64,000 nucleotides of DNA from the NCBI GenBank assembly GCA_016842065.1, contig JAEPDS010000006.1, positions 1 to 64,000 on the forward strand. Reading direction: 5' to 3'. The position numbers and the translations under genes are program-made. This DNA is from Candidatus Thiodiazotropha sp. 'RUGA' (GTDB lineage: Bacteria > Pseudomonadota > Gammaproteobacteria > Chromatiales > Chromatiaceae). This document shows, piece by piece, positions 43,678 through 53,914 of this stretch (position 1 is its first letter; every line of letters starts with the position of its first letter). The notes below the pieces were generated by a model that worked only from the letters and a program-made list of their open reading frames with translations, was not told the DNA's origin and did no database searches.

Positions 43678-44667
43678 TCAGCGGATCGTGAGGCCCTCTC
43701 CGAGCCCTGCCATACTGGCGAAAACCGAAGCAGCACCGGCTCCCAGGTTGCGCGCCAGGCGATCCCAGACCTCCTCCTTCTGAGTGAAGTCCACAATCTC
43801 TTCAGCGCCGATTACCTCTCTGGCCACATAACTGCTGCTGCCGAACTCATCGATCAGACCGAGTTCGCGCGCCTCTTCCCCACTCCAGAAGAGCCCACTG
43901 AAAATTTCCGGGTGCTGATCGACTTTGAGGCGATCGCCGCGACCCTCTTTGACCGTCTCGATAAACTGACTGTGCAGCTGATCGAGCATCTGCTGGATAT
44001 GACTTTTATCAGACTGTTCCAGGGGGGAGAATGGATCGAGCATGCCTTTGTTCTCTCCCGCCGTCAGCAGGCGTCGCTCAATGCCAAGTTGCTGCATGCC
44101 ATCGACGAAACCGAAGCCGTTGATCAATACACCGATGGAGCCGACCAGACTGCCTTCGTCCGCGTAGATCTTATCCGCTGCCGCAGCGATGTAGTAGCCG
44201 CCAGAGGCACAGATGTCGGAGACAACGGCGTAGACAGGAATGTCGGGATGCTTCTCTTTCAGCCTGCCGATCTCCCGATTGATGTAACGGGACTGCACCG
44301 GGCTGCCACCCGGTGTGTTCATGCGCAGAATAATCCCCTTGGTCTTCTCATCCTCGTAGGCGTCACGCAGTGCAGTGACCACCTTATCGGCGCTGGCTTT
44401 GGTCTCTGAGGAGATCAACCCCTTCACATTGATCAATGCGGTGTGCTCAGTCGCTTTGGTCTGGTCCACCTCGAGTTTATCTGACCAGAGAAACATCGCC
44501 AGAATGATGAACAGATAGGCGAAGGTGAGAAGTTTAAAGAAAATGCCCCAACGACGACTTTTGCGGTTTTCCGCCACGGTTGCCATCACCATCTGGTTGA
44601 GCAGATCTCTTTCCCACTGACTGGGTTCAGATTGATGACGCTGTTCCTCTTGCATTTTATCTGACAT
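43678..44667 (-). CDS. S49-family signal peptide peptidase, SppA-like
   Basis: A 329-residue membrane-anchored serine peptidase: one helix (about 44-62), then the ClpP-like S49 core with NTPGGSPVQSRYI, SDICASGGYYIAAAADKIYADEGSLVGSIGV (Ser nucleophile in ASGGYYIA). Length and single domain resemble bacterial SppA of the short type (SohB-like). It degrades cleaved signal peptides or other membrane-bound peptides. It is downstream of the HAD gene and rluC on the same strand. Confidence 0.88.
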   Translation of the reverse strand: MSDKMQEEQRHQSEPSQWERDLLNQMVMATVAENRKSRRWGIFFKLLTFAYLFIILAMFLWSDKLEVDQTKATEHTALINVKGLISSETKASADKVVTALRDAYEDEKTKGIILRMNTPGGSPVQSRYINREIGRLKEKHPDIPVYAVVSDICASGGYYIAAAADKIYADEGSLVGSIGVLINGFGFVDGMQQLGIERRLLTAGENKGMLDPFSPLEQSDKSHIQQMLDQLHSQFIETVKEGRGDRLKVDQHPEIFSGLFWSGEEARELGLIDEFGSSSYVAREVIGAEEIVDFTQKEEVWDRLARNLGAGAASVFASMAGLGEGLTIR

Positions 44668-44720
44668 TAAAAAAACCTTACAAACATTTGTAATTAAAGA
44701 ATATTTATTTATCCTGGATA

Positions 44721-45380
44721 TTAACTCTTAGGATATCGATCAAGCCATTTCGGTAACTCAGCAATATCATCGATACAATCCAGCGGATTGTGTTTTCGTA
44801 GACGATCCGCTGCATGAACACCATAGGTAACCCCCAAAGAGGACATACCGGCGTTCAGCGCCATCTCCATGTCGTACTCCGTGTCACCGATCATCAGCGC
44901 CTGGTGTGAATCCATGCCACTCAATTCGAGAATCTGGTTGAGCATCTCCGGATGGGGTTTGGAAAATGTCTCATCCGCACATCGGGTCAGGTGGAACAGA
45001 TCACCCAGACCGGTAGTCTCCAATGCATAATCGAGTCCCTGACGTCCTTTGCCGGTCGCTACGGCCAGCATATGACCTCGACCGGAGAGCTCCTGCAGGG
45101 TTTCGCGGGCCCCTTCGAACAGTTGTGACGGCGCCTCCTCGTCACTGAAAAAGTGTACCCGATAACGGGCTGCGATCTGCAGATGGAGCTCATCATCCGC
45201 ATCGGGAAAGAGTTGGTTAACCGCCTCTTTCAAACCCAGACCGATGATATTGCTGATCGATTCGGTATCCGGCACTGGCTTCCCCAAGTCCCGCACAGCG
45301 GCCGCGACACAGGAGATGATTCGGGCTTCAGAGTCCATTACAGTCCCATCCCAATCAAATATTAACAACTCAAAATTCAT
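44721..45380 (-). CDS. HAD-family hydrolase (phosphoglycolate-phosphatase-like)
   Basis: A 219-residue haloacid-dehalogenase phosphatase. Nucleophile and acid pair Asp9/Asp11 in FDWDGTVMDSE, ATGKGRQGL (motif II), and MIGDTEYDMEMALNAG (motif IV). The helical cap after motif I fits Gph/YrfG-type phosphatases. The ATG at 45380 follows AAGGA and begins 2 bases after the rluC stop, so the two genes are translationally coupled; a longer upstream frame overlapping rluC is rejected. It may remove phosphate from a small metabolite such as phosphoglycolate. Confidence 0.88.
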   Translation of the reverse strand: MNFELLIFDWDGTVMDSEARIISCVAAAVRDLGKPVPDTESISNIIGLGLKEAVNQLFPDADDELHLQIAARYRVHFFSDEEAPSQLFEGARETLQELSGRGHMLAVATGKGRQGLDYALETTGLGDLFHLTRCADETFSKPHPEMLNQILELSGMDSHQALMIGDTEYDMEMALNAGMSSLGVTYGVHAADRLRKHNPLDCIDDIAELPKWLDRYPKS

Positions 45381-45381
45381 G

Positions 45382-46338
45382 TTAATCCTTAAGTTTTGCC
45401 AAAACCTGGGAGAGCGCCTCAGGTAGCGGCGCCTCAATCACCATCGACTGCCTCTCACCAGGCCAACGCAAGCCAATTTTGTAGGCATGCAGAAACAGCC
45501 GTTTCAGACCTTTGTCTCTGAATGCCCGGTTGGCCGTGGCATCGCCATACTTCTGATCGCCGAGGACTGGTGATCCCAACCACTGACTGTGCACACGAAT
45601 CTGATGGGTTCGACCGGTAATCAATTCCGCTTCGACCAGCGTTGCCTCGGTGAACCGTTCCACCCGTCTGAAGATGGTTTTGGAAGGTTTCCCCTCAGCA
45701 TCCACCCGCACCACGCGCTCGCCACCCTGCAGGGTGTTCTTCTTCAACGGCATATCGACGCTCTGTACCCCTTTACGCCAACTGCCCTGCAGCAGGGTGA
45801 GATATCTTTTATCGATCCGATTTTCACGAATCAGTTCATGCAGAGTACGCAGGGCACTGCGCTTCTTGCTGATCAGCAGGCAGCCTGAGGTATCCCGATC
45901 GAGCCGGTGGACCAGCTCCAGATGCTTCTCATCGGGTCGCAGCTGGCGCAGTATCTCGATAACACCGAAATTGACACCGCTGCCGCCGTGTACCGCCAGG
46001 CCCGAGGGTTTATTCACCACCAGAATCCGGTCATCTTCGTAGATGACCGCATTTCTCAGCAGATCGAGGAGATTATCCGAAATCCTGCCCCCTTTATCAG
46101 GTTTTGTGGAGAGCCTCATTGGCGGCAGGCGAATCGAATCGCCACTATTGAGCTTGTAGTGGGCTTTTACCCGGCCCTTGTTGACCCGTACCTCACCTTT
46201 TCGCAGGATTCTATAGACATAGCTTTTCGGCGCCCCTTTCAGCTGCCGCATCAGGTAGTTGTCGATTCGCTGCCCGGCTTCTTCCTGAGTGATGTCAATG
46301 AATCTAACCGTTGAAGAATTCTTTGTTGATTCTGACAT
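45382..46338 (-). CDS. rluC: 23S rRNA pseudouridine synthase
   Basis: A 318-residue RluA-family enzyme. An S4 RNA-binding domain (about 18-80) precedes the catalytic domain with HRLDRDTSG, where Asp147 is the catalytic residue. RluC modifies U955, U2504 and U2580 of 23S rRNA in E. coli. It is divergent from rne, the same arrangement as in E. coli and relatives, which supports the RluC rather than RluD assignment. Confidence 0.92.
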   Translation of the reverse strand: MSESTKNSSTVRFIDITQEEAGQRIDNYLMRQLKGAPKSYVYRILRKGEVRVNKGRVKAHYKLNSGDSIRLPPMRLSTKPDKGGRISDNLLDLLRNAVIYEDDRILVVNKPSGLAVHGGSGVNFGVIEILRQLRPDEKHLELVHRLDRDTSGCLLISKKRSALRTLHELIRENRIDKRYLTLLQGSWRKGVQSVDMPLKKNTLQGGERVVRVDAEGKPSKTIFRRVERFTEATLVEAELITGRTHQIRVHSQWLGSPVLGDQKYGDATANRAFRDKGLKRLFLHAYKIGLRWPGERQSMVIEAPLPEALSQVLAKLKD

Positions 46339-46882
46339 TTAGCGCCGATTTAATTGCATTGTAAGATTGATGTTCGGTGTGAAGATTGCTATATTCAATT
46401 CAGTTTTTCAGGCGCCGGCAAGTTATTGAACTTCATTGCAGCCGACGCCCGCGCGGTCAGTAAGCGGTGTTGCAGCCCGATATCTCGTTTGTGCAACCCG
46501 GATTACCAGCTTAGCGCACAGGTGCCGCTGGGACCTGGCTCTGAATCTGAACCCTCACAGCCGCGCCAGAGTGGATATCGAGTGTCAATCCGACGAATTC
46601 GGATTTGGCCCTGGAAGCTATTACCGGGCCAATAAAAAAATCCATGTCACACTCCCAGCTCTGAGCGCCTTGATCAGTTCGGTCATTAGCAGATCCCGAG
46701 CGGCGAACTTTAACAGTTTTTCAGCCGTCCGAGCTAGTTTTCTGGTTTGGAACACCCTCCCAGCCCCGGAGGTTGCTGAGTGATGCTCCAGAACCGAGCA
46801 GGTATTCGTAATGCCTGCTCATGATGGTGTGTCACTTTGCTCAATGGGATGGGATGTCGGGCGGCTGCACGGATAACACAAT
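46339..46882. other. Long rne 5' region between rluC and rne
   Basis: This 544-base stretch sits where E. coli has a long structured rne leader that RNase E uses to control its own mRNA. Two hairpins are clear: AATCCGA-CGAAT-TCGGATT (about 46586-46604) and an 11-base stem GAGCAGGTATT-CGT-AATGCCTGCTC at 46796-46820, close to the rne start. ORFs in it are not credible. Confidence 0.55.
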
Positions 46883-49800
46883 ATGAAACGTATGTTGATC
46901 AACGCAACTCAACCTGAGGAGTTGCGTGTTGCCATCGTCGATGGCCAAAAACTCTTTAATCTCGATATCGAAATTCCCGGTCGGGAACAGAAAAAAGCCA
47001 ACATCTACAAAGGGCGTATCACCCGTGTCGAACCCAGCCTGGAGGCTGCATTTGTCGACTACGGCGCAGAACGTCACGGCTTTTTACCCCTCAAGGAGAT
47101 CTCCAGAAGTTACTTTACCAACAAAGCCAGGGAGTCTTCGGGACGGGTCAATATCCAGGAGGCGTTGAAAGAGGGTCAGGAGGTCATTGTTCAGGTCGAG
47201 AAGGAGGAGCGTGGCAATAAAGGCGCGGCGCTGACCACTTTCATCTCACTGGCCGGTCGCTATCTCGTCTTGATGCCGAACAATCCCAGGGCTGGCGGCG
47301 TCTCACGCAGAATTGAGGGCCAGGACCGTACCGAGCTTCGGGAAGCGATGAGTGAACTGACGATCCCGGAAGATATGGGATTGATCGTTCGCACCGCCGG
47401 TGTTGGCAAAAACAGCGAAGAGTTACAGTGGGACCTGGACTATCTGATCCAACTCTGGAATGCCATCGAGCACTCTGCTGAAAAACCTGCCCCGTTTCTG
47501 ATCTATCAGGAGAGCAATGTCATCATTCGCTCCATCCGGGACTATCTGCGGGCAGATATTGGCGAGATCGTCATCGATGACGCGGATGTCTACAGTCAGG
47601 CGGAGCGTTTCATCAACCAGGTGATGCCGCAATACAGCAAAAAGCTGCGTCACTACGATGATGAAGTCCCCCTGTTCAGCCGCTATCAGATCGAAAGCCA
47701 GATCGAATCAGCCTTTCAACGGGAAGTCAGTCTGCCTTCCGGTGGTGCGATCGTGATCGATCATACCGAAGCCCTGACTTCAATCGATATCAACTCCGCC
47801 CGGGCAACCAAAGGCGCCGACATCGAAGAGACTGCGCTGAATACAAACCTGGAAGCATCTGATGAGATCGCCCGTCAACTGAGACTGCGGGATCTGGGTG
47901 GCCTGTTCGTCATCGATTTCATCGACATGACACCTTCCCGCAATCAGCGCGAAGTGGAAAATCGCCTCAAAGATGCACTGAAACAGGACCGGGCTCGGGT
48001 TCAGATCGGCAGGATTTCCCGCTTTGGTCTGCTCGAGATGTCAAGGCAGCGCCTGCGCCCCTCCCTTGGAGAAGCGAGTGAACTGGCGTGTCCCCGCTGT
48101 AAAGGACACGGCACGATACGCGGTGTTGAATCCCTCTCACTCTCGGTGCTGAGAATCATCGAAGAGGAGGCGATGAAGGAGAATACCGGTCGTATCATGG
48201 CCCAGCTGCCAGTGGATATGGCCACCTTCCTGCTGAATGAAAAGCGCCAGATGATTCATGACATCGAGAAGCGCCAGTCGATCGAGGTTGTTCTCATTCC
48301 GAATATCCATCTGGAGACACCCAACTACCAGATTGACCGGATCCGCGCCAGTGACCTGCCGGATGAAGACGATAGTGTCTCAAGCTACAAGATGGTCTCT
48401 GAAGAAGCGACTGAAACAGCGGAGTACATCACCGCCAAGCAGGTTAAATCCGAACAGCCAGCTGTGAAGTCGATCGCTCCGGCAAGCCCGGCGCCTCAGA
48501 GAGCCGAGCCACCGGCGCCTGCGGCAGCCGACAGCCAGGCTGGTGAGAGCGGTTTTCTGAAAAAGATTTTCAGTATCTTTACCTCCAAAGAGGCAGAACC
48601 TGCAGAGCCTGAAGTTGAAGAGAAAAAGGCCCCTGCCCGTCAACAGTCCGGCTCCAACGCGAGCAACCGTCGAGGTCGACGCACTTCTCAGCCTGGGGGA
48701 CGGAGTGGAAAATCCGCCGGTGGCGAGCGTCGTGGTGACAACCGAAACCAGGACAAACAGTCCAACAGACGGCGTGGCGGCAACAAAGCGGGTGGATCTA
48801 CCGACAAGCGCGCCAACCAGGAGAAGAAGGCCCAGGAACAGGCCACACCGGCCGCAGCCGCCGCTGCAGGAGAGAACACGGAAGCCGCAACGAGCAAGCC
48901 GAAGTCGAGACGTGGACGTCGGGGTGGCCGCAGAAGGCGCTCTGCTGCTGAACGCAACAGTGAACAGACCGCAGTGAACAATGGTGCAACCGAAGCGACT
49001 TCGGAGGCACCAGCGCAGGAGAAGGCTCAAGAGAAGAGTCAGGAGAAACCGAAGCGACAGCCCAGGGCGCAGAAGAAACCGGCCGCACCCAGAGACGCCA
49101 AAGGTGGAAAACCAGCCGAGGCAAAGCAGCAGAGCGAGTCGCGGGATGACAACAGCCGGGTTGAGGCGAAACAGAAACCTCAACCGGTTGATCGGGTTGC
49201 TGAAACGGCCGAAGCGGCTCCGAAAGAGAAGCCAAAAGCCAAACCTCAACCTGAGCAGCAAGCCAAACCTCAACCTGAGCAGCAAGCCAAACCTCCCCAG
49301 TCTGAGCCTGTTGCAGCCAAACCGGTAGATTCTCAGGCAAGTTCAGACAACAAGCCAACGGCTGAACGCAAGCCGACGGCTGAGCGCAAGCCGGCGAAAA
49401 AGCGTGAAACAACCAGCGCTGAATCAAAGCCTGCTGAGCCAAAAACCAAGCCGGCCAAACCAGCTGGACAGGTTGAGACAACCAAGCCTAAAACCGAGCT
49501 TAAGGAGAAGCCTGCGGAAGCCAAGGCAACTCAGGCCCCTGCGCGGAAAAAGCCGGTTGAGAATGCTGTCAAACCAAAGCCAAAACCCAAAGCGGTAAAG
49601 CTTCAACAGGTTGAGACCAAACCGGTGGCTCAAGAGCGCAAGACGGAAAGCCCCAAGGCTGAAACCCCGAAAGCGAAAGCAACCACCGAATCACAAGTGG
49701 CGAAAGCAAAAGCAACTACAGAACCACAAATCGCGAAAACGGAAGCCAAGACTCCACCTAAGCCGCAAGCGGCGAAGCCGGAAGCCAAAGCCACTATTGA

Positions 49801-49909
49801 AAAGGCACAGGAGAGTCGTGCTCAGCCTGCAGCCAAATCCGTTCAGGTTGAGACCAAGAAGCCTACAGCCAATGCGGATGCCAAGGTTGTCGACGCGAGC
49901 AGGGATTGA
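46883..49909 (+). CDS. rne: Ribonuclease E
   Basis: A 1008-residue endoribonuclease that initiates mRNA decay and processes rRNA and tRNA. It begins [21 protein letters not shown]. The S1 domain is at about 35-120, the DNase I-like catalytic part carries Asp302 ([11 protein letters not shown]) and Asp345 (VIDFIDM), and the Zn-link is Cys403-PR-Cys406. Residues about 557-570 ([14 protein letters not shown]) look like the amphipathic membrane-binding segment. The last 400 residues are Lys/Pro/Ala/Glu-rich and repetitive, the degradosome scaffold region. A strong hairpin lies just after the stop. Confidence 0.95.
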   Translation: MKRMLINATQPEELRVAIVDGQKLFNLDIEIPGREQKKANIYKGRITRVEPSLEAAFVDYGAERHGFLPLKEISRSYFTNKARESSGRVNIQEALKEGQEVIVQVEKEERGNKGAALTTFISLAGRYLVLMPNNPRAGGVSRRIEGQDRTELREAMSELTIPEDMGLIVRTAGVGKNSEELQWDLDYLIQLWNAIEHSAEKPAPFLIYQESNVIIRSIRDYLRADIGEIVIDDADVYSQAERFINQVMPQYSKKLRHYDDEVPLFSRYQIESQIESAFQREVSLPSGGAIVIDHTEALTSIDINSARATKGADIEETALNTNLEASDEIARQLRLRDLGGLFVIDFIDMTPSRNQREVENRLKDALKQDRARVQIGRISRFGLLEMSRQRLRPSLGEASELACPRCKGHGTIRGVESLSLSVLRIIEEEAMKENTGRIMAQLPVDMATFLLNEKRQMIHDIEKRQSIEVVLIPNIHLETPNYQIDRIRASDLPDEDDSVSSYKMVSEEATETAEYITAKQVKSEQPAVKSIAPASPAPQRAEPPAPAAADSQAGESGFLKKIFSIFTSKEAEPAEPEVEEKKAPARQQSGSNASNRRGRRTSQPGGRSGKSAGGERRGDNRNQDKQSNRRRGGNKAGGSTDKRANQEKKAQEQATPAAAAAAGENTEAATSKPKSRRGRRGGRRRRSAAERNSEQTAVNNGATEATSEAPAQEKAQEKSQEKPKRQPRAQKKPAAPRDAKGGKPAEAKQQSESRDDNSRVEAKQKPQPVDRVAETAEAAPKEKPKAKPQPEQQAKPQPEQQAKPPQSEPVAAKPVDSQASSDNKPTAERKPTAERKPAKKRETTSAESKPAEPKTKPAKPAGQVETTKPKTELKEKPAEAKATQAPARKKPVENAVKPKPKPKAVKLQQVETKPVAQERKTESPKAETPKAKATTESQVAKAKATTEPQIAKTEAKTPPKPQAAKPEAKATIEKAQESRAQPAAKSVQVETKKPTANADAKVVDASRD

Positions 49910-49927
49910 TTCCTGAAGTTGTGATGG

Positions 49928-49956
49928 TCAGGAGGGGCTGAGGCCCCTCCTCTGAC
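49928..49956 (+). terminator. Hairpin downstream of rne
   Basis: AGGAGGGGC-TGAG-GCCCCTCCT, extended by GTC/GAC, 20 bases after the rne stop. The stem is very stable but no T run follows, so it may be a 3'-end-protecting structure as much as a terminator. Confidence 0.6.
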
Positions 49957-50060
49957 TGACTGAACAAAGCTGGATTCAAGCAAACCTCATTCAAGGGCTT
50001 TCTATAGTCTGTCTGAAAGTGCTGGATTGGGGACCAATCCAAACTGAAACCCATCCAGGT

Positions 50061-50564
50061 TTAGCGCATAAGCGTATGCTGGCGTATATGTTCTAGCAGC
50101 CCAAGGGATGCCTCTTCAACCATATCGAAAACATTTTCAAAGCCGGCAGCCCCCCCATAATAGGGATCAGGTACCTCCTGCTCTTTTCGACCGGGGGCAA
50201 AATCCATGAACAAGTGCAGCCGATGCTCCTCTCCAGACGGACAGAGAGCCCTCAAGTCCTCATAATTTGAGCGATCCATAGCCAACACATAGTCAAATTG
50301 ATCGAAGTCGCTCAACCTAACCTGGCGGGCACGCAGATCGCTCAGGTCGATCCCCCGCTTGTTGGCGGTTTCCCGAGCCCGGCGATCCGGTTTGCCACCC
50401 GCATGGTAGTCGATGGTTCCAGCGGAATCGGTCAGGATTCTGTCACTCAGGCCCGCCTTTGCCACAATATCGCGAAACACACCCTGTGCGGTTGGAGAGC
50501 GGCATATATTGCCCATGCAGACGAATAGCACGTTAATTTCTTTTGTGTTGTACATTATACCCAT
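50061..50564 (-). CDS. Low-molecular-weight protein tyrosine phosphatase
   Basis: A 167-residue LMW-PTP. The full phosphatase loop VCMGNICRS is present with Cys16 and Arg22, and the general-acid Asp lies in EVPDPYYGG. It therefore differs from the degenerate copy fused to PhoU in this window. An alternative start ATG is at 50555 (MYNTKEIN), which may be correct since neither has a clear Shine-Dalgarno. The role is unknown; family members act on phosphotyrosine kinases of exopolysaccharide systems. Confidence 0.85.
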   Translation of the reverse strand: MGIMYNTKEINVLFVCMGNICRSPTAQGVFRDIVAKAGLSDRILTDSAGTIDYHAGGKPDRRARETANKRGIDLSDLRARQVRLSDFDQFDYVLAMDRSNYEDLRALCPSGEEHRLHLFMDFAPGRKEQEVPDPYYGGAAGFENVFDMVEEASLGLLEHIRQHTLMR

Positions 50565-51775
50565 AGTATCAATTAGTTACGTATACCTTTGTCTATCACC
50601 ACAGCCTATTGCATCTTCCTATCAGGCACACAATTTAGACATGCAACATGGGCAACTGACGCGAATCAACCAGCAGATCGATCAAGTGGGAGGATAAAGA
50701 CAGAACCATTGATGATGGCAATGGACTCTACCAAATGCTGCGGCGATCCGTTATGAGGTGGATTATACGGAAACATGGCAAGGGAAAGAACACTATCAAT
50801 TTAGTCGGAAATTGACCTGCCACTGATGTTCGTTAAGCCAGCAAAAGCGTTACTACAAAACCCCTTCGTGACACCCCTGCCAACATCTGAATTGCGACAC
50901 TATTCGGCAACTACCTGATGGTGTTAGTTGACTAGAATTATCAACAGTCTGATCTCACCATCGGATATACAAATAACAGTGCAGCCTGAGTTTGCAAACA
51001 GAAAAGTGCCGTATGCTTCCAGATCAGACTTAGCCAATCTCATATAAGACGACGCCCTAAAATTTGGCTGGAACTGCCGACCAATTGAGAAACAATCTCA
51101 CAGCCTTGTTTGGCTGTATTGTTGAAATAGGTCATAGGGAAGACCATCCCATGCAAAGGGTTAAAAGTTAAATATCAAACTTAGCGCTTCAAAGGAGACC
51201 ATTTTCCTCTCTGCATGCTGTAACGGCAGTGCCTATTCGTGCCTCACTAACAGTGGGTCATGTTTTACCTGGACCTATAACCATAACCCAACTGAGTTGG
51301 GTCAATTAAATCGGGATTATTGCTATCAACTGAATCCGATTTGTGTGAGTATAAGTTCTGAGAAAAAAAGAATTTATAAAGTTCCTTCTCATAAGCAGTG
51401 CTTCGGAAATTCCTAGAAGTTTCATGTTGTTCTGACTTCGTTTGTATTGTTGTATGTCTTTTCGAAGATCTAACGATTGGTGACGAATATTGAACGTGCA
51501 TGGCGCATACATTGTGAAGTTCTGCATGTCTGGCTCTGCATTTTACTCATCAGATCGTAAGTGAATAACAAGCATTAGTCGATTGGGCTATAAGAATTGG
51601 CTTTTCACAATAATTATTAATTAAAGCGTACCCAATTGTTCTCATGTAATTTCGCCAGCGCGCTGATGTATTTCTGATCGATTCTTTATTGCGTTACCAA
51701 TCTCTTGTCTACGGTACCGATGGATTCATCATCGACCGTACAGTTCTACTGAACATAGAATTAATGGAGCAATAA
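50565..51775. other. 1.2-kb gene-poor region
   Basis: No ORF in this region has a credible start, length or family similarity; those found are short and overlapping. AT content is high in 51180-51770. The last 100 bases hold the OprD-like gene promoter and a GGAG ribosome site. It could contain a small RNA, degraded sequence or long leader; I see no tRNA-like structure. Confidence 0.45.
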
Positions 51776-53116
51776 ATGAAAAAAAGTAGTTTAAAAATAA
51801 TGACCGTACTGGGATGTAGTTTGTTTATCGGACAGGCTGTTGCTGAATCTGAAGCACCTACCGACAACAGCGGAAAACTGGATTTCAGCATGAAGGCCAT
51901 GCATATATTGGGAGATGCCGGTAATGGGTATGACCCTTCAGAGGGCTCTTCCTATCTGATAAAACTCAAATACCTGACGCCAGGTTGGCACCAGGCAAAA
52001 CTGGGCGTGGGTTTCTACAATGCCGGGGATCTATTTAACCTGACTGATTTCGATGCAGCCGCCGATAGCGACAAACGACTCGCTCGCGGTATGTTTGTAA
52101 CAGACGATGGTCAGGAAAAGTCTCACATGGGAGAGTTTTATCTCAACTACACTCGTGACAATTTCACCGTTAATGGCGGGCGACAGCTGTATAAAACACC
52201 TTTAACAACTCTCGCATACAGCACAATGCCCAACTTTCATACGGCTTTTGGAGTAAGTAGTGACGCGCTACCTGGATTCAGCGTGAGTCTGGATCAGGTT
52301 ACTCAAATGTCTTTCGGTGCCCGTGCAGCAACCGATTACGGCTTGATTGGTGAGGCAACCCGGACCGCTGGTGCCTCCTTCAGTCCGGTAGCATTGGAGC
52401 AGGCGGAGTTCCTCAGTGTCTCGAAGGCAGCGCTGGGTACTGATGAGGATACCAATGGCATCACCGTTTTAGGTGCTTCCTACAACGGTATCAAGGGTAC
52501 GAAAATCTCAGTTTGGAATTACTATGCCGATGATATATCAAACACGCTTTATGTTGATGGAAATACAGGATTCAAGATTCAACAATTCAAGCTTGGACTA
52601 TCGGCACAATTCCTTACACAAAGCGATACCGGCAACCTGATTGAAGAGAAGGGATTTCGCGGCTTCACTGATGGAATTGACTACAACCTGTTCGGTCTCA
52701 AAGCGGTTGTCAAGGGTAAAGGCTGGATGGCATTTGCAGCCTATAACAAATCGAGCGGTGACACAGGTATGTTCAACTCATGGGGAGGTGATCCTGCCTA
52801 CACGAGCACAATTTTTTCACGCAATGCTTATCGAGAAAATGTCAGTGCATACAAAATCGGCGTGAAATACAACTTCATGAAGAATCTGTTCGCGATGCTT
52901 GCCTATGCCAACTACGGTGAATCCGATACGCTTGGCTATGGCGGCGCTGGAACTGCAGCACAAACGGATGCGGAAGAAATCGACCTGGTTATTGTTTACA
53001 AACCTATCAAAGATCTCATGTTAAAGCTGTTCCATGCAGATCGTACCAGTGAATATGATGGAACAGTGGATAGAACACAATCTCATACCCGACTGATCGC
53101 ATCGTATAAATTCTAG
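51776..53116 (+). CDS. OprD-family outer-membrane porin
   Basis: A 446-residue exported protein with signal peptide (cleavage after AVA at about 24) and a beta-barrel pattern ending in the C-terminal YKF required for BAM assembly. The features YLNYTRDNFTVNGGRQLYKTPLTTLAYSTMPNFHTAFGV and the WNYYADDISNTLYVDG segment match OprD-like specific porins for carboxylates, amino acids or aromatic acids. GGAG lies about 7 bases before the ATG. The gene is monocistronic with its own terminator. Confidence 0.85.
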   Translation: MKKSSLKIMTVLGCSLFIGQAVAESEAPTDNSGKLDFSMKAMHILGDAGNGYDPSEGSSYLIKLKYLTPGWHQAKLGVGFYNAGDLFNLTDFDAAADSDKRLARGMFVTDDGQEKSHMGEFYLNYTRDNFTVNGGRQLYKTPLTTLAYSTMPNFHTAFGVSSDALPGFSVSLDQVTQMSFGARAATDYGLIGEATRTAGASFSPVALEQAEFLSVSKAALGTDEDTNGITVLGASYNGIKGTKISVWNYYADDISNTLYVDGNTGFKIQQFKLGLSAQFLTQSDTGNLIEEKGFRGFTDGIDYNLFGLKAVVKGKGWMAFAAYNKSSGDTGMFNSWGGDPAYTSTIFSRNAYRENVSAYKIGVKYNFMKNLFAMLAYANYGESDTLGYGGAGTAAQTDAEEIDLVIVYKPIKDLMLKLFHADRTSEYDGTVDRTQSHTRLIASYKF

Positions 53117-53136
53117 TAGAAACTGTGCTTGATCAA

Positions 53137-53166
53137 CCTCCCGGAAACGACTCCGGGAGGTTTTTT
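53137..53166 (+). terminator. Rho-independent terminator of the OprD-like gene
   Basis: CCTCCCGGA-AACGAC-TCCGGGAGG followed by TTTTTT, 20 bases after the stop codon. Confidence 0.93.
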
Positions 53167-53359
53167 ATGATTCCACTTGGTACGACAGTGATAAATCATT
53201 CTTCTGTATGATCTGAGTGTTGACCACCAACTATCCAAATGCCGGCTGAGACACTCTTACACTACCTTCGACGCCCTGATCGAACTCTCAGTTAGATCTG
53301 ATTGAATCTGATAGATAGAGGAATTGGAATTACTAGATTTCTCAATCCACTTCAGGCTG

Positions 53360-53914
53360 CTATTTATTGGAAGGCCTGAATGGAAGCCCCTTCTTAGGCG
53401 GCCTGGTCTTCTGATCCTTCTCGACTTTCAATTCAAGATTATGTTTTTTACCCCGACGTACAACGGTCGCGGATGAATGATCCACGGATTCCAGCTTCCA
53501 GTCATTCTGACTCATACCCTGGGCGACCCGCAGCAACCTGTTACTATTCAGATCCCGGATCACAGCAACCCGATTCTTAGGAGTTATCACAACCCCTTCC
53601 AGCCTAAGCTTCAACGGTGTCTGTCGAACGACGGGTTTGCTGACCTCCTTCTCTGGCTCTGCGGGAGGTACCCGGCCCTCCCTGAACAGAGGTCGATCCG
53701 TGATCTCCTGATAGACCGTCATCGATGGAGGATTGAATCGGGTGAGTGAGGCCTTTTTTGCTGTCTGCTTCGAAGCGGGGTTGGCCTGATGATTCTCCAA
53801 GGCATCCACCTCCAGCGGATTTTGCCATTGATAGATAATCATCGCGGATGCCAGACCGATGACAACCAGCAGCAACAGGGTTAGCAGGTTAAAAAAGGTT
53901 TTCCAGGGACTCAT
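53360..53914 (-). CDS. GspC/PilP-like type II secretion protein
   Basis: A 184-residue protein with an N-terminal membrane anchor (FFNLLTLLLLVVIGLASAMIIYQW) and a periplasmic HR-like domain: VYQEITDRPLFREGRVPP, LKLRLEGVVITPKNRVAVIRD, LLRVAQGMSQNDWKLESVDHSSATVV, the hallmark of GspC/PilP-type assembly proteins that connect the inner-membrane platform to the secretin. It overlaps gspM by 4 bases at the end of the operon, an unusual place for GspC, which normally comes first. Confidence 0.75.
   Translation of the reverse strand: MSPWKTFFNLLTLLLLVVIGLASAMIIYQWQNPLEVDALENHQANPASKQTAKKASLTRFNPPSMTVYQEITDRPLFREGRVPPAEPEKEVSKPVVRQTPLKLRLEGVVITPKNRVAVIRDLNSNRLLRVAQGMSQNDWKLESVDHSSATVVRRGKKHNLELKVEKDQKTRPPKKGLPFRPSNK

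Noticed and set aside
46354-46783. Plus-strand frames in the rne leader
   Set aside because: They lie in the structured leader; no ribosome site, and composition is not coding-like.
48380-49285. 301-codon minus-strand ORF rich in Leu/Arg
   Set aside because: A shadow of the repetitive Lys/Ala/Pro coding region of rne, as are the other frames in 48600-49900.
50413-50697. Plus-strand frame overlapping the phosphatase gene
   Set aside because: It mostly overlaps a real gene on the other strand and has no motif.
50738-50815. Possible fragment of a reverse transcriptase/maturase
   Set aside because: Short frames give no consistent match across frames, and no intron structure is evident.
51265-51527. 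Two overlapping short minus-strand frames
   Set aside because: AT-rich, mutually overlapping, and without a ribosome site or family match.
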